11,323 bases of DNA from assembly GCA_910585915.1 (NCBI GenBank), contig CAJUGF010000042.1, positions 1 to 11,323 of the forward strand, written 5' to 3'. The notes under the pieces were generated by a model. That model saw only the letters and a list, made by a program, of their open reading frames with translations. It did no database searches and was not told where the DNA came from. Shown one piece after another: positions 1 through 6,860 of the stretch. Source of the stretch: an uncultured Bacilli bacterium (GTDB taxonomy: Bacteria; Bacillota_I; Bacilli_A; RF39; UBA660). The position numbers and the translations under genes are program-made. The stretch's first letter is position 1. Each line of letters starts with the position of its first letter.

Positions 1-2
1 GA

Positions 3-929
3 TCATCAAGTGCACCACTCTTAACATTACAGAAAGGTTATAATAATGTTAAGAGTGGTGGAAATATTATTCTTCTTAATAATATAACTGCGACTAGTCA
101 AGCAAACTTTAATACTAATAATAAAACAGTTAATTTAAAGAGTAATGGAAGTAGTGTTTTTCAAATTGGTAGAGGAAGTAGTTTAACTGATTCTATTATG
201 GTTCTTTCTAATAATAATACAACTAATGTTACTAATATTAATTTTAATGGAAATAAAGTTAGTGGCAAGAAACCATTGTTAGTTAATACTAGTGGTACTT
301 TAAATTTGAATAGTGGAGTCATTGTTCAAAATGCTGTAAATACTACTGCAGATCAAGGTGGAGGTGTTCAAGTTACAGGTGCAACTTTAAATATTAATGG
401 TGCTACAATTCAAAGTAATCGATCTCAAGATTATGGTGGGGGAGTTTGGGTTTATCAAGGAACTATGACTATGAATAGTGGTCGTATTTATGGTAATTCT
501 TTGTCTATTTCAAGTAGTTGGGGTGGCGGAGTTAAAATATCTGGGTCTTCTGTTTTTCATTTAAATGGTGGTAAGATTGAAGCTAATAATGCTAATAAAG
601 GTGGAGGAATTTCTGCTCATGGAAGTTCTTTAATTGTGCTTAAGGGTGGAGAAATTTCAGGAAATTATGCTGATTCTGATGGTGGTGGCATAGCCCTTTT
701 TACTGCATCTACAGTTGATATGCAAGGAGGAGAAATTTTCAGTAATATGGCTAGTAGAGGTGGAGGAATTTATGCTGGAACTAATGCTAAAGTTTTTCAT
801 ACCAAAGGAGAAATTCGAAATAATTATGCTTCTGATCAAGGTGGAGGTGTTTATGCTATTAGTAGTGCTGCTTATAACCGCACGGGAGGTACAATTACTG
901 GCAATTCTCCAAATGATTATAATAAATAA
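3..929 (+). CDS. Surface/adhesin-like protein, right-handed beta-helix, 5'-truncated
   Basis: The frame is open from the window edge to TAA at 927-929, so this is the last 308 residues of a longer protein. The ATG at 198 is an internal methionine, not a start. The first ~65 visible residues contain a GG-N-IILLNNIT stretch, typical of the entry to parallel beta-helices in bacterial surface proteins. From about residue 119, a GGG-V/I motif recurs seven times at 26-29-residue intervals, each followed about half a coil later by N/K-GG-x-I-x-x-N, as in pectate-lyase-like or polymorphic-outer-membrane-protein-like helices. Composition is rich in Asn, Ser, Gly and Thr, with no cysteine. The protein stops right after the last coil, with no LPXTG motif, C-terminal membrane helix or wall-binding repeat, so any anchor must lie upstream. 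It is probably exported and cell-surface or secreted. The ligand is unknown; a role in adhesion or glycan binding is only a family-level inference. Confidence 0.75.
   Translation, partial: SSSAPLLTLQKGYNNVKSGGNIILLNNITATSQANFNTNNKTVNLKSNGSSVFQIGRGSSLTDSIMVLSNNNTTNVTNINFNGNKVSGKKPLLVNTSGTLNLNSGVIVQNAVNTTADQGGGVQVTGATLNINGATIQSNRSQDYGGGVWVYQGTMTMNSGRIYGNSLSISSSWGGGVKISGSSVFHLNGGKIEANNANKGGGISAHGSSLIVLKGGEISGNYADSDGGGIALFTASTVDMQGGEIFSNMASRGGGIYAGTNAKVFHTKGEIRNNYASDQGGGVYAISSAAYNRTGGTITGNSPNDYNK
13..60. repeat. Perfect 17-bp inverted repeat inside the surface-protein gene
   Basis: The arm CACCACTCTTAACATTA (13-29) is the exact reverse complement of 44-60, with a 14-nt spacer at 30-43. The arms do not extend further on either side. 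The reading frame stays open through both arms and the loop. No T-tract follows, so it does not look like a terminator. It may be a recombination site, a structured mRNA element or a sequencing/assembly fold-back near a contig end. Confidence 0.9.
357..917 (+). repeat. Tandem beta-helix coil repeats (7 units, 26-29 codons)
   Basis: Codons for GGG-V/I begin near 357, 435, 522, 600, 681, 759 and 840, so spacing is 26, 29, 26, 27, 26 and 27 codons. DNA identity is limited to short runs such as GGTGGAGGAATTT (600-612 and 757-769). The units therefore diverged long ago and are conserved as protein rather than being recent duplications. A final half-coil (GGTITGN) closes the array. Confidence 0.8.
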
Positions 930-949
930 ATTAAAGGTTTAAAGAAGTT

Positions 950-979
950 ATAAGCAATAGTGCCTTAATTATTGTTTAT
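950..979 (+). other. AU-rich stem-loop downstream of the surface-protein gene
   Basis: ATAAGCAATA (950-959) pairs with TATTGTTTAT (970-979), ten pairs including one G-U, around a 10-nt loop. There is no clean T-tract. It could be a weak 3' end or mRNA-stabilising hairpin, or chance in such AT-rich DNA. Confidence 0.35.
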
Positions 980-1036
980 ATTTATGCATTAAATTTTGAA
1001 ATTATTAAATGTAGTTTTATTGTTTTAGGAATATTT

Positions 1037-1078
1037 AAAAAAAGGATCTTCATTAAAATTTCATGAAGGTCTTTTTTT
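1037..1078 (+). terminator. Intrinsic terminator between the surface-protein gene and eno
   Basis: A run of A's leads into a stem centred on CTTCAT (1049-1053 region) and ATGAAG (1062-1067), extended by wobble and A-T pairs, and followed by seven T's (1072-1078). The flanking A-run and T-run could let it act on both strands. It ends transcription from the surface-protein gene about 100 nt before eno. Confidence 0.75.
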
Positions 1079-1127
1079 GATGATAAGTTTTATTGATTAT
1101 TGAAGTGTTTATTTTGTTTGATACCCA

Positions 1128-1157
1128 TTGTTTTACCTGAAGCTATAGTGATATACT
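1128..1157 (+). promoter_or_regulatory. Putative eno promoter
   Basis: TTGTTT (1128-1133) and TATACT (1152-1157) are 18 bp apart. The predicted start near 1164 would leave a leader of only about 11 nt, consisting of the ribosome-binding site GGTGATG (1164-1170). A second -10-like TATAGT lies at 1144-1149 but has no well-spaced -35, so the assignment is tentative. Confidence 0.4.
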
Positions 1158-1174
1158 TTATATGGTGATGATAA

Positions 1175-2455
1175 ATGTCTAGAATAAAAAAAGTTTTTGC
1201 AAGAGAAGTATTGGATTCACGAGGGAATCCAACAGTAGAAGTAGAAGTAACTACTGAAAATGGTAGTTTTGGTAGGGCTATTGTGCCTAGTGGGGCTTCA
1301 ACTGGAGAACGTGAAGCTTTAGAGTTACGTGATGGCGATCCTAAGCGTTATTTAGGAAAAGGTGTTTTAAATGCTGTATCAAATGTTAATCAAGTTTTGT
1401 CGAAACTTGTTATTGGAATGGATGTATTAGATCAAGCTCGTATTGATGAAGTATTGATTCAAGCAGATGGAACACATGATAAGTCAAAGTATGGGGCAAA
1501 TGCGATTTTGGGAATTAGTTTAGCAGTTAGTCATGCTGCTGCTAATTATCAAGGACTTTGTTTATATGAATATTTAAATCGTACTGATGAGTATGTGATG
1601 CCTATACCAATGATGAACGTATTAAATGGTGGGAGTCATGCAGATAGTTCTGTCGATTTTCAAGAATATATGATTATGCCAGTTGGTGCTGGGTCTATTC
1701 ATGAAGCTGTTCGTATGGGATCTGAAGTATTTCATTCTTTGAAGCAAGTTCTAAAAGAGAATGGACATGTTACCGCTGTCGGAGATGAAGGCGGATTTGC
1801 ACCTAATCTTCCTTCTAATGAAGCCCCTTTAATGTATATTATGGAGGCAATTAAAAAAGCTGGTTATCAACCCTTTAAAGATATTTGTATTGCAATGGAT
1901 GTTGCTGCTAGTGAATTTTATAATGAAGAATCTCATTTGTATGATTTAAGTAAGAGTGGTCAGGGATCTTTAAGTACAGATGAAATGATTTCTTGGTATG
2001 AAGAATTGATTCAAAAGTATCCAATTATTTCTATTGAAGATGGTTTGGATGAAAATGATTATGATGGTTGGAAAGTTTTAACACAAAAACTTGGAGATAA
2101 AGTTCAGCTGGTTGGTGATGATTTATTTGTTACGAATGCGTCTCTTTTACAGGAGGGAATTTCTAAAGGATTTGCTAATTCTATTTTAATTAAAGTAAAT
2201 CAAGTGGGTACTCTTAGTGAAACGATAGCAGCAATAAAACTGGCAAAAGAAAATGGTTACACTGCAGTTGTGTCACATCGTTCTGGAGAAACGGAAGATA
2301 CTACGATTGCAGATATTGCTGTGGCTTTTGGTGTTGGTCAAATTAAGACTGGTTCTTTATCTCGATCAGAAAGAATTTGTAAATATAATCAGTTAATGAG
2401 AATTGAAGAGAGACTTGGTGATAAAGCAAGCTATGGTCAAATTCAAAAGAAGTAA
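1175..2455 (+). CDS. eno: Enolase (2-phospho-D-glycerate hydro-lyase)
   Basis: Converts 2-phosphoglycerate to phosphoenolpyruvate in the cytoplasm, the penultimate step of glycolysis. The 426-residue length is normal for bacterial enolases. The N-terminal domain starts with a conserved REVLDSRGNPTVEVEV segment and carries the flexible SGAST loop (39-43). By family alignment the catalytic residues are E164, E205 in GDEGGFAP, K340 in LIKVNQ and H368 in SHRSGETED. Mg2+ ligands are D242, E288 and D315. The loop after H155 reads HADSSVD, where many enolases have HADNNVD; this should be tolerated because the surrounding residues are intact. The ATG is preceded by GGTGATG at 1164-1170, pairing with the extended anti-Shine-Dalgarno. 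It sits alone between a terminator and the cdaA promoter. Other glycolytic genes (pgk, tpi, gpm), often clustered with eno, are not here. Complete and very confidently identified. Confidence 0.98.
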   Translation: MSRIKKVFAREVLDSRGNPTVEVEVTTENGSFGRAIVPSGASTGEREALELRDGDPKRYLGKGVLNAVSNVNQVLSKLVIGMDVLDQARIDEVLIQADGTHDKSKYGANAILGISLAVSHAAANYQGLCLYEYLNRTDEYVMPIPMMNVLNGGSHADSSVDFQEYMIMPVGAGSIHEAVRMGSEVFHSLKQVLKENGHVTAVGDEGGFAPNLPSNEAPLMYIMEAIKKAGYQPFKDICIAMDVAASEFYNEESHLYDLSKSGQGSLSTDEMISWYEELIQKYPIISIEDGLDENDYDGWKVLTQKLGDKVQLVGDDLFVTNASLLQEGISKGFANSILIKVNQVGTLSETIAAIKLAKENGYTAVVSHRSGETEDTTIADIAVAFGVGQIKTGSLSRSERICKYNQLMRIEERLGDKASYGQIQKK

Positions 2456-2466
2456 AAGGTGATGTT

Positions 2467-2501
2467 TTTTAGAATAAAGATTTTTAATATTTTTAGAATA
2501 A
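2467..2501 (+). repeat. 11-nt direct repeat in the eno-cdaA spacer
   Basis: TTTTAGAATAA occurs at 2467-2477 and again at 2491-2501, 24 nt apart. This 157-nt spacer shows no convincing terminator hairpin, so some read-through from eno into cdaA is possible. The repeat lies about 60 nt upstream of the cdaA -35 and could be a regulator site, but in DNA this AT-rich chance is a fair explanation. Confidence 0.3.
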
Positions 2502-2561
2502 TAGACATAGAAGGCTTATAAGAATTCTTTTTTCATTAAAATTTACATACTTTATTTTGAA

Positions 2562-2590
2562 TAGACGAATTCATTCAATAATGTTATAAT
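2562..2590 (+). promoter_or_regulatory. Promoter of cdaA-cdaR, extended -10
   Basis: A perfect TATAAT (2585-2590) is preceded by TGT (extended -10). TAGACG at 2562-2567 serves as a fair -35 with a 17-bp spacer. An inverted repeat, TTGAAT (2557-2562) and ATTCAA (2573-2578), overlaps the -35 and spacer and could be an operator; that part is speculative. Confidence 0.65.
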
Positions 2591-2607
2591 GAAGTGGCAA
2601 AAATAAA

Positions 2608-2613
2608 AAGGAG
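2608..2613 (+). promoter_or_regulatory. Ribosome-binding site that fixes the cdaA start
   Basis: AAGGAG at 2608-2613 lies 8 nt before TTG at 2622. The earlier in-frame GTG at 2613 overlaps the last base of this site and cannot use it, so TTG 2622 is the likely start. Confidence 0.75.
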
Positions 2614-2621
2614 TGGTAGCA

Positions 2622-3443
2622 TTGACTTTAGTTGGACTTTGGTCCATCTTTACCAAGATATTGGATATCTGTATTGTTTGGTTATTGTTTTATTTTATTT
2701 TAAAGAATATTAAAAACAATGTAAAAATGGTTTTAATTTTAAAGGGAGTTTTATTAATTCTAGCAATTGAAATTGTTAGTAAGATATTGAATTTATATAC
2801 TGTAGGGTTGTTACTTGAATATGTTATTGAGTGGGGACCTATTGCGATTATAATTATTTTTCAACCAGAGATTCGTGGAGTTTTAGAGAGTATTGGACGA
2901 ACTCACTTGTTAGGACGTCATAAGATATTAACGGTGGATGAAAGAGAACGAGTTATTTATGAAATTATGTCTGCTGTTGAATATTTGAAACGGAATCGAA
3001 TGGGAGCTCTCATTGTAATTGAACGTGATGTTTCTTTATCTGAGTATATTGAACCTGCTACAAAGATTTATGCAGATGTATCTTCAGAACTTTTATGTAA
3101 TTTATTCTTTCCAAATAGTCCTTTACATGATGGGGGAGTTATTTTAGAAGGAGACCGTATTACTTGTGCTGGTGCTGTTTTTAAAACAAGTATGAGTCAA
3201 AATATCAATAAGCGTCTTGGAACTCGTCATAGAGCAGCTTTAGGAATTGCAGAAGAGTCTGATGCACTTGCTCTTATAGTAAGTGAAGAGAATGGTCGCA
3301 TTAGTATTGCTAGTAATGGTGAGCTTAGCTATAATCTTACTTTGGATGAATTTCGTATGAAATTGATTGATGAGTTAAAGCCAAAAACAGAAGTATTTTA
3401 TGAAGCAGATGTAGCAAGAGAGGAGGGGCTAGAAGATGAGTAG
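2622..3443 (+). CDS. cdaA: Diadenylate cyclase CdaA (c-di-AMP synthase, DacA)
   Basis: Makes the second messenger cyclic di-AMP from two ATP at the membrane; in Firmicutes c-di-AMP controls potassium and osmolyte balance and cell-wall homeostasis. The 273-residue protein (from TTG 2622) has three N-terminal transmembrane helices, roughly residues 10-28, 35-51 and 63-81. A DAC domain follows, with the LHDG motif (DGG at 170-172) and RHR at 202-204 in GTRHRAALG, the two nucleotide-binding/catalytic signatures. The usual DGA reads DGG here, a small-for-small change that should not abolish activity. Conserved QPEIR after the third helix and LIVSEENG near the end also fit. The gene has its own extended -10 promoter and overlaps cdaR by 8 nt, so the two are translationally coupled. 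The non-ATG start may limit output. The glmM gene that normally completes this operon is absent. Confidence 0.95.
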   Translation: MTLVGLWSIFTKILDICIVWLLFYFILKNIKNNVKMVLILKGVLLILAIEIVSKILNLYTVGLLLEYVIEWGPIAIIIIFQPEIRGVLESIGRTHLLGRHKILTVDERERVIYEIMSAVEYLKRNRMGALIVIERDVSLSEYIEPATKIYADVSSELLCNLFFPNSPLHDGGVILEGDRITCAGAVFKTSMSQNINKRLGTRHRAALGIAEESDALALIVSEENGRISIASNGELSYNLTLDEFRMKLIDELKPKTEVFYEADVAREEGLEDE

Positions 3444-4809
3444 TATTTTTAAAAAGATTGCTGGCTTTTTCTTAGGAATTTATCATATTTTAGATAAGTT
3501 TATTGTTACTCCTCTTAGTCGATTGATTTTTCATATTGGTGAAAAATTCAAAAATAATCCCTCAAAGATTGAAAAGTTTTTAAATCGTCCACATATTTTA
3601 ATTTATGTTTCTTTATTTTTTGCTGTTTTACTTTTCTTTTTAGTAGATTCACAAGTTATTACTTTGGTAGAGAATGAAGCAGAAGTGTTGTCAAATCAAC
3701 CAGTCAATGTTTTATATAATCGTGAAGCATATGTTGTGGAAGGATTAGTAGATCAAGTAGATATTATTTTAACAGGACGAAAAAGTGCTATTTATTTAGC
3801 AAAACAATTAGGGGATCATGATGTTGTTCTTGATTTGACAGATTATGAAGCTAGTGATACTGCAGTTCGTGTTCCACTTGTTTATAATCAAACTGTAGAT
3901 AATATTAATTATAAATTGGATCCTTCTTATGTTACTGTAACTATTAAGAAGAAAGAAAGTAAAGTTTGGAATAATGTTTCTTATGAATTATTAAATGAAA
4001 ATAAAATGGATGAGAAGTTGAGTGTTGATGCTGTTGAACTTGATAAGACTGAGGTTGTTATTAAAGGAAGTAATGATGCATTAGATCGTGTTGCTACTGT
4101 TAAAGCTTTAATTGATTTATCTGATAAAAAATTTACTGATGCTGGAACTTATGATATATCTGACATTCGTTTGGTGGCGTATGATTCAGAGGGAGCTATA
4201 TTGCATAATGTTGAAATTGTTCCAACGACTCTTACTGGCACAATTACTTTAGGAACTTATTCTACAATTGTTCCGATTCAAGTGTTAGCAACTGGAGATT
4301 TAGTTACAGGTAAGGCGATTTCTTCTATTACAATTAATGGTAAGTCTAGTTATTCTATTAGTATTTATGGAGAAAAAGCTATTATTGATGAAATTAAAAG
4401 TGTTCCAGTCACGATTGATGTTAGCAATCAAGGAAACAATGGTGCTAAAACTTATAATGTAACGATTTCTAAACCAAATGGAGTTCGCCATATTAGTGAA
4501 GAGAATGCAAAAGTTGTTGTAAGTTTTGGGGAGGAAAAACAAAAAACACTTAATATTTCTGATATTGGATATCGAAATAAAGGAAATGGATTGAAAGTTA
4601 ATTTGGTTGGATCTAATAATGTTCCAATTCAAGTAAAAGGTGTTCAATCAGTTATTGATGCTATTAGTGCTGATAATATTTCTGCGTATATCGATTTATC
4701 TGGATATGGTGTTGGAGATTATGAAGTAGATGTTAAGATTGCTAATGATGATCCAAGAGTTAATTATGTAGTTTCTTCGAAGGTCTCTATAAGTATTACA
4801 CAGGAATAA
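3436..4809 (+). CDS. cdaR: CdaR, YbbR-domain regulator of diadenylate cyclase
   Basis: A membrane-anchored partner that binds CdaA and modulates c-di-AMP synthesis in Firmicutes. The ATG lies inside the 3' end of cdaA, 9 nt after an AGGAGG at 3421-3426, so translation is coupled. One transmembrane helix (about 53-71) precedes an extracellular part with four YbbR repeats, roughly 88-172, 177-271, 276-366 and 369-455. Each shows the pattern hydrophobic strand, G, short helix, then a V/I-x-L/I-D-L/V-S strand, for example TEVVIKGSNDALDRV followed by ALIDLS. The 457-residue length is close to known four-repeat CdaR. The ~50 residues ahead of the membrane helix are longer than I expect for this family, and include an amphipathic, partly hydrophobic stretch (about 5-37) that could lie on the inner membrane face near CdaA. 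A terminator follows, so cdaA-cdaR is a two-gene operon. Confidence 0.93.
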   Translation: MSSIFKKIAGFFLGIYHILDKFIVTPLSRLIFHIGEKFKNNPSKIEKFLNRPHILIYVSLFFAVLLFFLVDSQVITLVENEAEVLSNQPVNVLYNREAYVVEGLVDQVDIILTGRKSAIYLAKQLGDHDVVLDLTDYEASDTAVRVPLVYNQTVDNINYKLDPSYVTVTIKKKESKVWNNVSYELLNENKMDEKLSVDAVELDKTEVVIKGSNDALDRVATVKALIDLSDKKFTDAGTYDISDIRLVAYDSEGAILHNVEIVPTTLTGTITLGTYSTIVPIQVLATGDLVTGKAISSITINGKSSYSISIYGEKAIIDEIKSVPVTIDVSNQGNNGAKTYNVTISKPNGVRHISEENAKVVVSFGEEKQKTLNISDIGYRNKGNGLKVNLVGSNNVPIQVKGVQSVIDAISADNISAYIDLSGYGVGDYEVDVKIANDDPRVNYVVSSKVSISITQE

Positions 4810-4842
4810 AAAAGTCATAGCTTTGTGCTATGCTTTTTTTTT
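4808..4842 (+). terminator. Terminator of the cdaA-cdaR operon
   Basis: CATAGC (4816-4821) pairs with GCTATG (4827-4832) around a TTTGT loop, extended by A-T pairs past a bulge, and followed by nine T's (4834-4842). It begins at the cdaR stop codon and closes the operon where glmM would be expected. Confidence 0.9.
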
Positions 4843-4862
4843 ATTCTTTTCTTTTTGCTTTG

Positions 4863-4871
4863 TGATAGAAT
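4863..4871 (+). promoter_or_regulatory. Extended -10 promoter of fhs
   Basis: TGA followed by TAGAAT (4866-4871) forms an extended -10. The -35 region is T-rich without a clear hexamer. The predicted leader is about 13 nt, beginning at AAGGAG (4878-4883), which sits 7 nt before the ATG. Confidence 0.5.
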
Positions 4872-4890
4872 TTAATTAAGGAGTGATATA

Positions 4891-6519
4891 ATGTTAAAGG
4901 ATTATGAAATTGCTCATATGAAGCCTATGAAGGATATTCGTGAAATTGCATCTAAGTTAGATTTAAAAGAAGAGGATCTTTATTTATATGGAAAATATAA
5001 AGCTAAAGTGTCTTCTGTAGTTCATGAAGATGAAGGAAATGTTATTTTGGTTACTAGTATTAATCCTACTCCGTTAGGAGAGGGGAAGACGACTGTTGCG
5101 ATTGGTCTTCATGATGCTTTGTGGAGATTAGGCGTTAAGTCTATGCTTACTTTACGTGAACCATCTTTAGGTCCTGTTTTTGGAATTAAGGGCGGTGCTA
5201 CTGGTGGGGGTTATGCACAAGTAGTTCCTATGGATGATATTAATTTGCATTTTAATGGGGATTTTCATGCGATTACAAGTGCGAATAATTTGATTAGTGC
5301 GATGATTGATAATCATATTTTTCATGGAAATGCTCTACAAATTGATCCTTCTCGTATTTTTTTTGAAAGAACAATTGATTTAAATGATCGTGCTTTACGT
5401 GATGTTTCTGTAGGGGGGCAGAATACAAGATTAGATCACTTTACAATTACGGCAGCAAGTGAAATGATGGCTATTTTCTGCATGAGTAGGGATTTATTTG
5501 ATTTACGAAGACGTATTGATCAAATTATTGTTGCTCAGGATTTGAATGATAATTATGTAAGAGTTCATGATTTAGGTATTACAGGATCAGTTATGGCACT
5601 TTTAAAGGATGCTATGAAACCAAATTTAGTACAAACACTTGAAGAAAATCCTGTTTTGATTCATGGAGGACCATTTGCTAATATTGCACCAGGTGTTAGT
5701 TCAATAGTTTCATTAACGATGGCTAGGAAATTATCACCTTATGTGATTACAGAAGCAGGTTTTGGCTCAGATTTAGGAGGATTTAAGTTTTTGGATATTG
5801 TTTGTAGAAAACAAGGAATAAAGCCTTCATGTGTTGTTTTAGTGGCTACTATCAAAGCTTTAAAGTATCATGGTGGCTGTGACCTCAAACATATTAAAGA
5901 ATTGGATTTAGAGGCATTAAAAAAAGGGTTAGCAAATTTAGAAGTACATATGGATAATTTATCAATTTTAAAAGTTCCTTTTATAGTGACATTAAATCAA
6001 TATGATACTGATAAGACTGAAGAGATTACTATAGTAGAACAATTTGTCAAAGATAAGGGGAGTACTATGATTCTTTCTAATGTTCATGAAAAGGGAGGTG
6101 CAGGAGCAATAATGTTAGCACAAGAAGTGTTAAAATATCAGCTTCCTTCGCTTGAATTGTTGTATGATGATGAAGACTTGCTTTGTGATAAAATTCATAA
6201 AGTGTGTGTAAATCTTTTTCATGCTAAAAAAGTTATATATGGTGAGAAGGCTCTTCAAAAATTAGAAATGTATCAAGCTAAATTTTCTAGTTATCCACTT
6301 TGTATTGCGAAAACACAATATTCTATTAGTGATCAAAAGGAACTTCTTGGATATCCTAAAGATTTTTCTATAGAGGTTCGAGATCTTCATGTTTCTGCTG
6401 GTGCTGAATTTATTATTGTTTATTTAGGAGATATTATGACAATGCCTGGACTTTCAAGATATCCTGCAGCTAATGAAATTGATGTGAATGATCAAGGTGA
6501 AATTATTAATATGTTTTAA
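4891..6519 (+). CDS. fhs: Formate-tetrahydrofolate ligase
   Basis: Joins formate to tetrahydrofolate using ATP, giving 10-formyl-THF for purine and formyl-Met synthesis or for acetogen-type one-carbon flow. The 542 residues are slightly shorter than the usual ~555-560. Family marks run in order: the P-loop-like TPLGEGKTT (60-68) after INP, REPSLGPVFGIKGGATGGG (89-107), HAITSANNL (126-134), GPFANIAPG, TEAGFGSDLGGFKF, and the C-terminal GDIMTMPGL with a nearby P-AAN. The strand before GDIMTMPGL reads AGAEFIIVYL, where homologues commonly have GAGF-I-V/P-I-T, a local divergence of unknown effect. Start ATG 4891 has an ideal AAGGAG. It stands alone between two terminators. With no folD or Wood-Ljungdahl genes nearby, the window cannot say whether the role is biosynthetic or energy-related. 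Confidence 0.97.
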   Translation: MLKDYEIAHMKPMKDIREIASKLDLKEEDLYLYGKYKAKVSSVVHEDEGNVILVTSINPTPLGEGKTTVAIGLHDALWRLGVKSMLTLREPSLGPVFGIKGGATGGGYAQVVPMDDINLHFNGDFHAITSANNLISAMIDNHIFHGNALQIDPSRIFFERTIDLNDRALRDVSVGGQNTRLDHFTITAASEMMAIFCMSRDLFDLRRRIDQIIVAQDLNDNYVRVHDLGITGSVMALLKDAMKPNLVQTLEENPVLIHGGPFANIAPGVSSIVSLTMARKLSPYVITEAGFGSDLGGFKFLDIVCRKQGIKPSCVVLVATIKALKYHGGCDLKHIKELDLEALKKGLANLEVHMDNLSILKVPFIVTLNQYDTDKTEEITIVEQFVKDKGSTMILSNVHEKGGAGAIMLAQEVLKYQLPSLELLYDDEDLLCDKIHKVCVNLFHAKKVIYGEKALQKLEMYQAKFSSYPLCIAKTQYSISDQKELLGYPKDFSIEVRDLHVSAGAEFIIVYLGDIMTMPGLSRYPAANEIDVNDQGEIINMF

Positions 6520-6545
6520 AAAACTACCTTTGCGGTAGTCTTTTT
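6518..6545. terminator. Bidirectional terminator between fhs and the DUF378 gene
   Basis: ACTACC (6523-6528) and GGTAGT (6534-6539) form a 6-bp stem with a TTTGC loop. The stem is flanked by an A-run on the left and a T-run on the right (6541-6545), so it can terminate both convergent transcripts. The stop codon of the minus-strand gene lies within the T-run. Confidence 0.85.
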
Positions 6546-6753
6546 ATTTTATTGGATCATTTGTATAATGCTTGAATAATAACCAAATGTTAATTATTCC
6601 ACATATTCCAACTAAGTCATAAATAATTTTTACAATTACGCTAGATTCTTTAAAGAGTGTTGTTACTAAATTGAAATCAAAGAATCCTATTAGTCCCCAG
6701 TTGATAGCACCAATAATTGTAAAGATAAGACATGTTTTATGTAATATTTCCAT
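6544..6753 (-). CDS. DUF378 (YuzA-like) small membrane protein
   Basis: A 69-residue protein with two hydrophobic helices (about residues 6-25 and 38-57 from the ATG start) joined by a short loop. It carries the DUF378 hallmark GAINWGLIGFFDFNLV in the first helix and following loop. DUF378 proteins are widespread in Firmicutes and have no established function; they are predicted to sit in the cytoplasmic membrane. The start was chosen by the ribosome-binding site: AAAGGA (6763-6768 on this strand) touches the in-frame TTG at 6762 with no gap, but stands 9 nt from ATG 6753. It is the only minus-strand gene in the window, convergent with fhs and divergent from the lipoprotein gene. Confidence 0.85.
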   Translation of the reverse strand: MEILHKTCLIFTIIGAINWGLIGFFDFNLVTTLFKESSVIVKIIYDLVGICGIINIWLLFKHYTNDPIK

Positions 6754-6762
6754 TATTTTCAA

Positions 6763-6768
6763 TCCTTT
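6763..6768 (-). promoter_or_regulatory. Ribosome-binding site that fixes the DUF378 start
   Basis: AAAGGA on the minus strand is 9 nt from ATG 6753 and directly abuts an upstream in-frame TTG (6762-6760). The spacing favours the ATG. Confidence 0.7.
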
Positions 6769-6800
6769 CTTTTGCTTTTATTATTCCAATAATGTTTTCT

Positions 6801-6831
6801 TTTATACATGAATATTTTTTTAAAATTTCAA
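6801..6831 (-). promoter_or_regulatory. Possible promoter of the DUF378 gene
   Basis: On the minus strand, TTGAAA (6831-6826) and TATAAA (6806-6801) are separated by 19 bp, slightly long. Downstream, within the leader, ATTATT-CC-AATAAT (6780-6793) is a short inverted repeat. The opposite strand has TATAGT at 6833-6838, a possible -10 for the lipoprotein gene, but without a good -35. Confidence 0.35.
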
Positions 6832-6860
6832 ATATAGTTAATTAGAAAGAAAAGGAGATT

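Noticed and set aside
357..917. CRISPR-like or recent tandem DNA repeat in the surface-protein gene
   Set aside because: Periodicity is at the protein level; DNA copies diverge and there are no constant repeats with unique spacers.
657..942. Short open frames in other frames of the beta-helix gene (657-839 minus, 715-942 plus)
   Set aside because: They arise from the repetitive coil codons; Ser/Ile-only or Leu/Glu-only products and no ribosome-binding sites.
1612..1680. HADSSVD loop in enolase as a sign of altered activity
   Set aside because: All catalytic and metal-binding residues are present and this loop varies among enolases, so no functional change is claimed.
2456..2612. c-di-AMP riboswitch or other structured RNA upstream of cdaA
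   Set aside because: The predicted leader from the cdaA promoter is about 25 nt, far too short, and the spacer shows no conserved riboswitch core.
2613..2621. GTG 2613 as the cdaA start
   Set aside because: It overlaps the Shine-Dalgarno sequence itself, whereas TTG 2622 is correctly spaced.
4300..4647. 115-codon open frame antisense to cdaR
   Set aside because: It lies wholly within cdaR on the opposite strand, has Asn/Ile/Phe-rich, protein-unlike composition and no ribosome-binding site; it mirrors the AT-rich coding strand.
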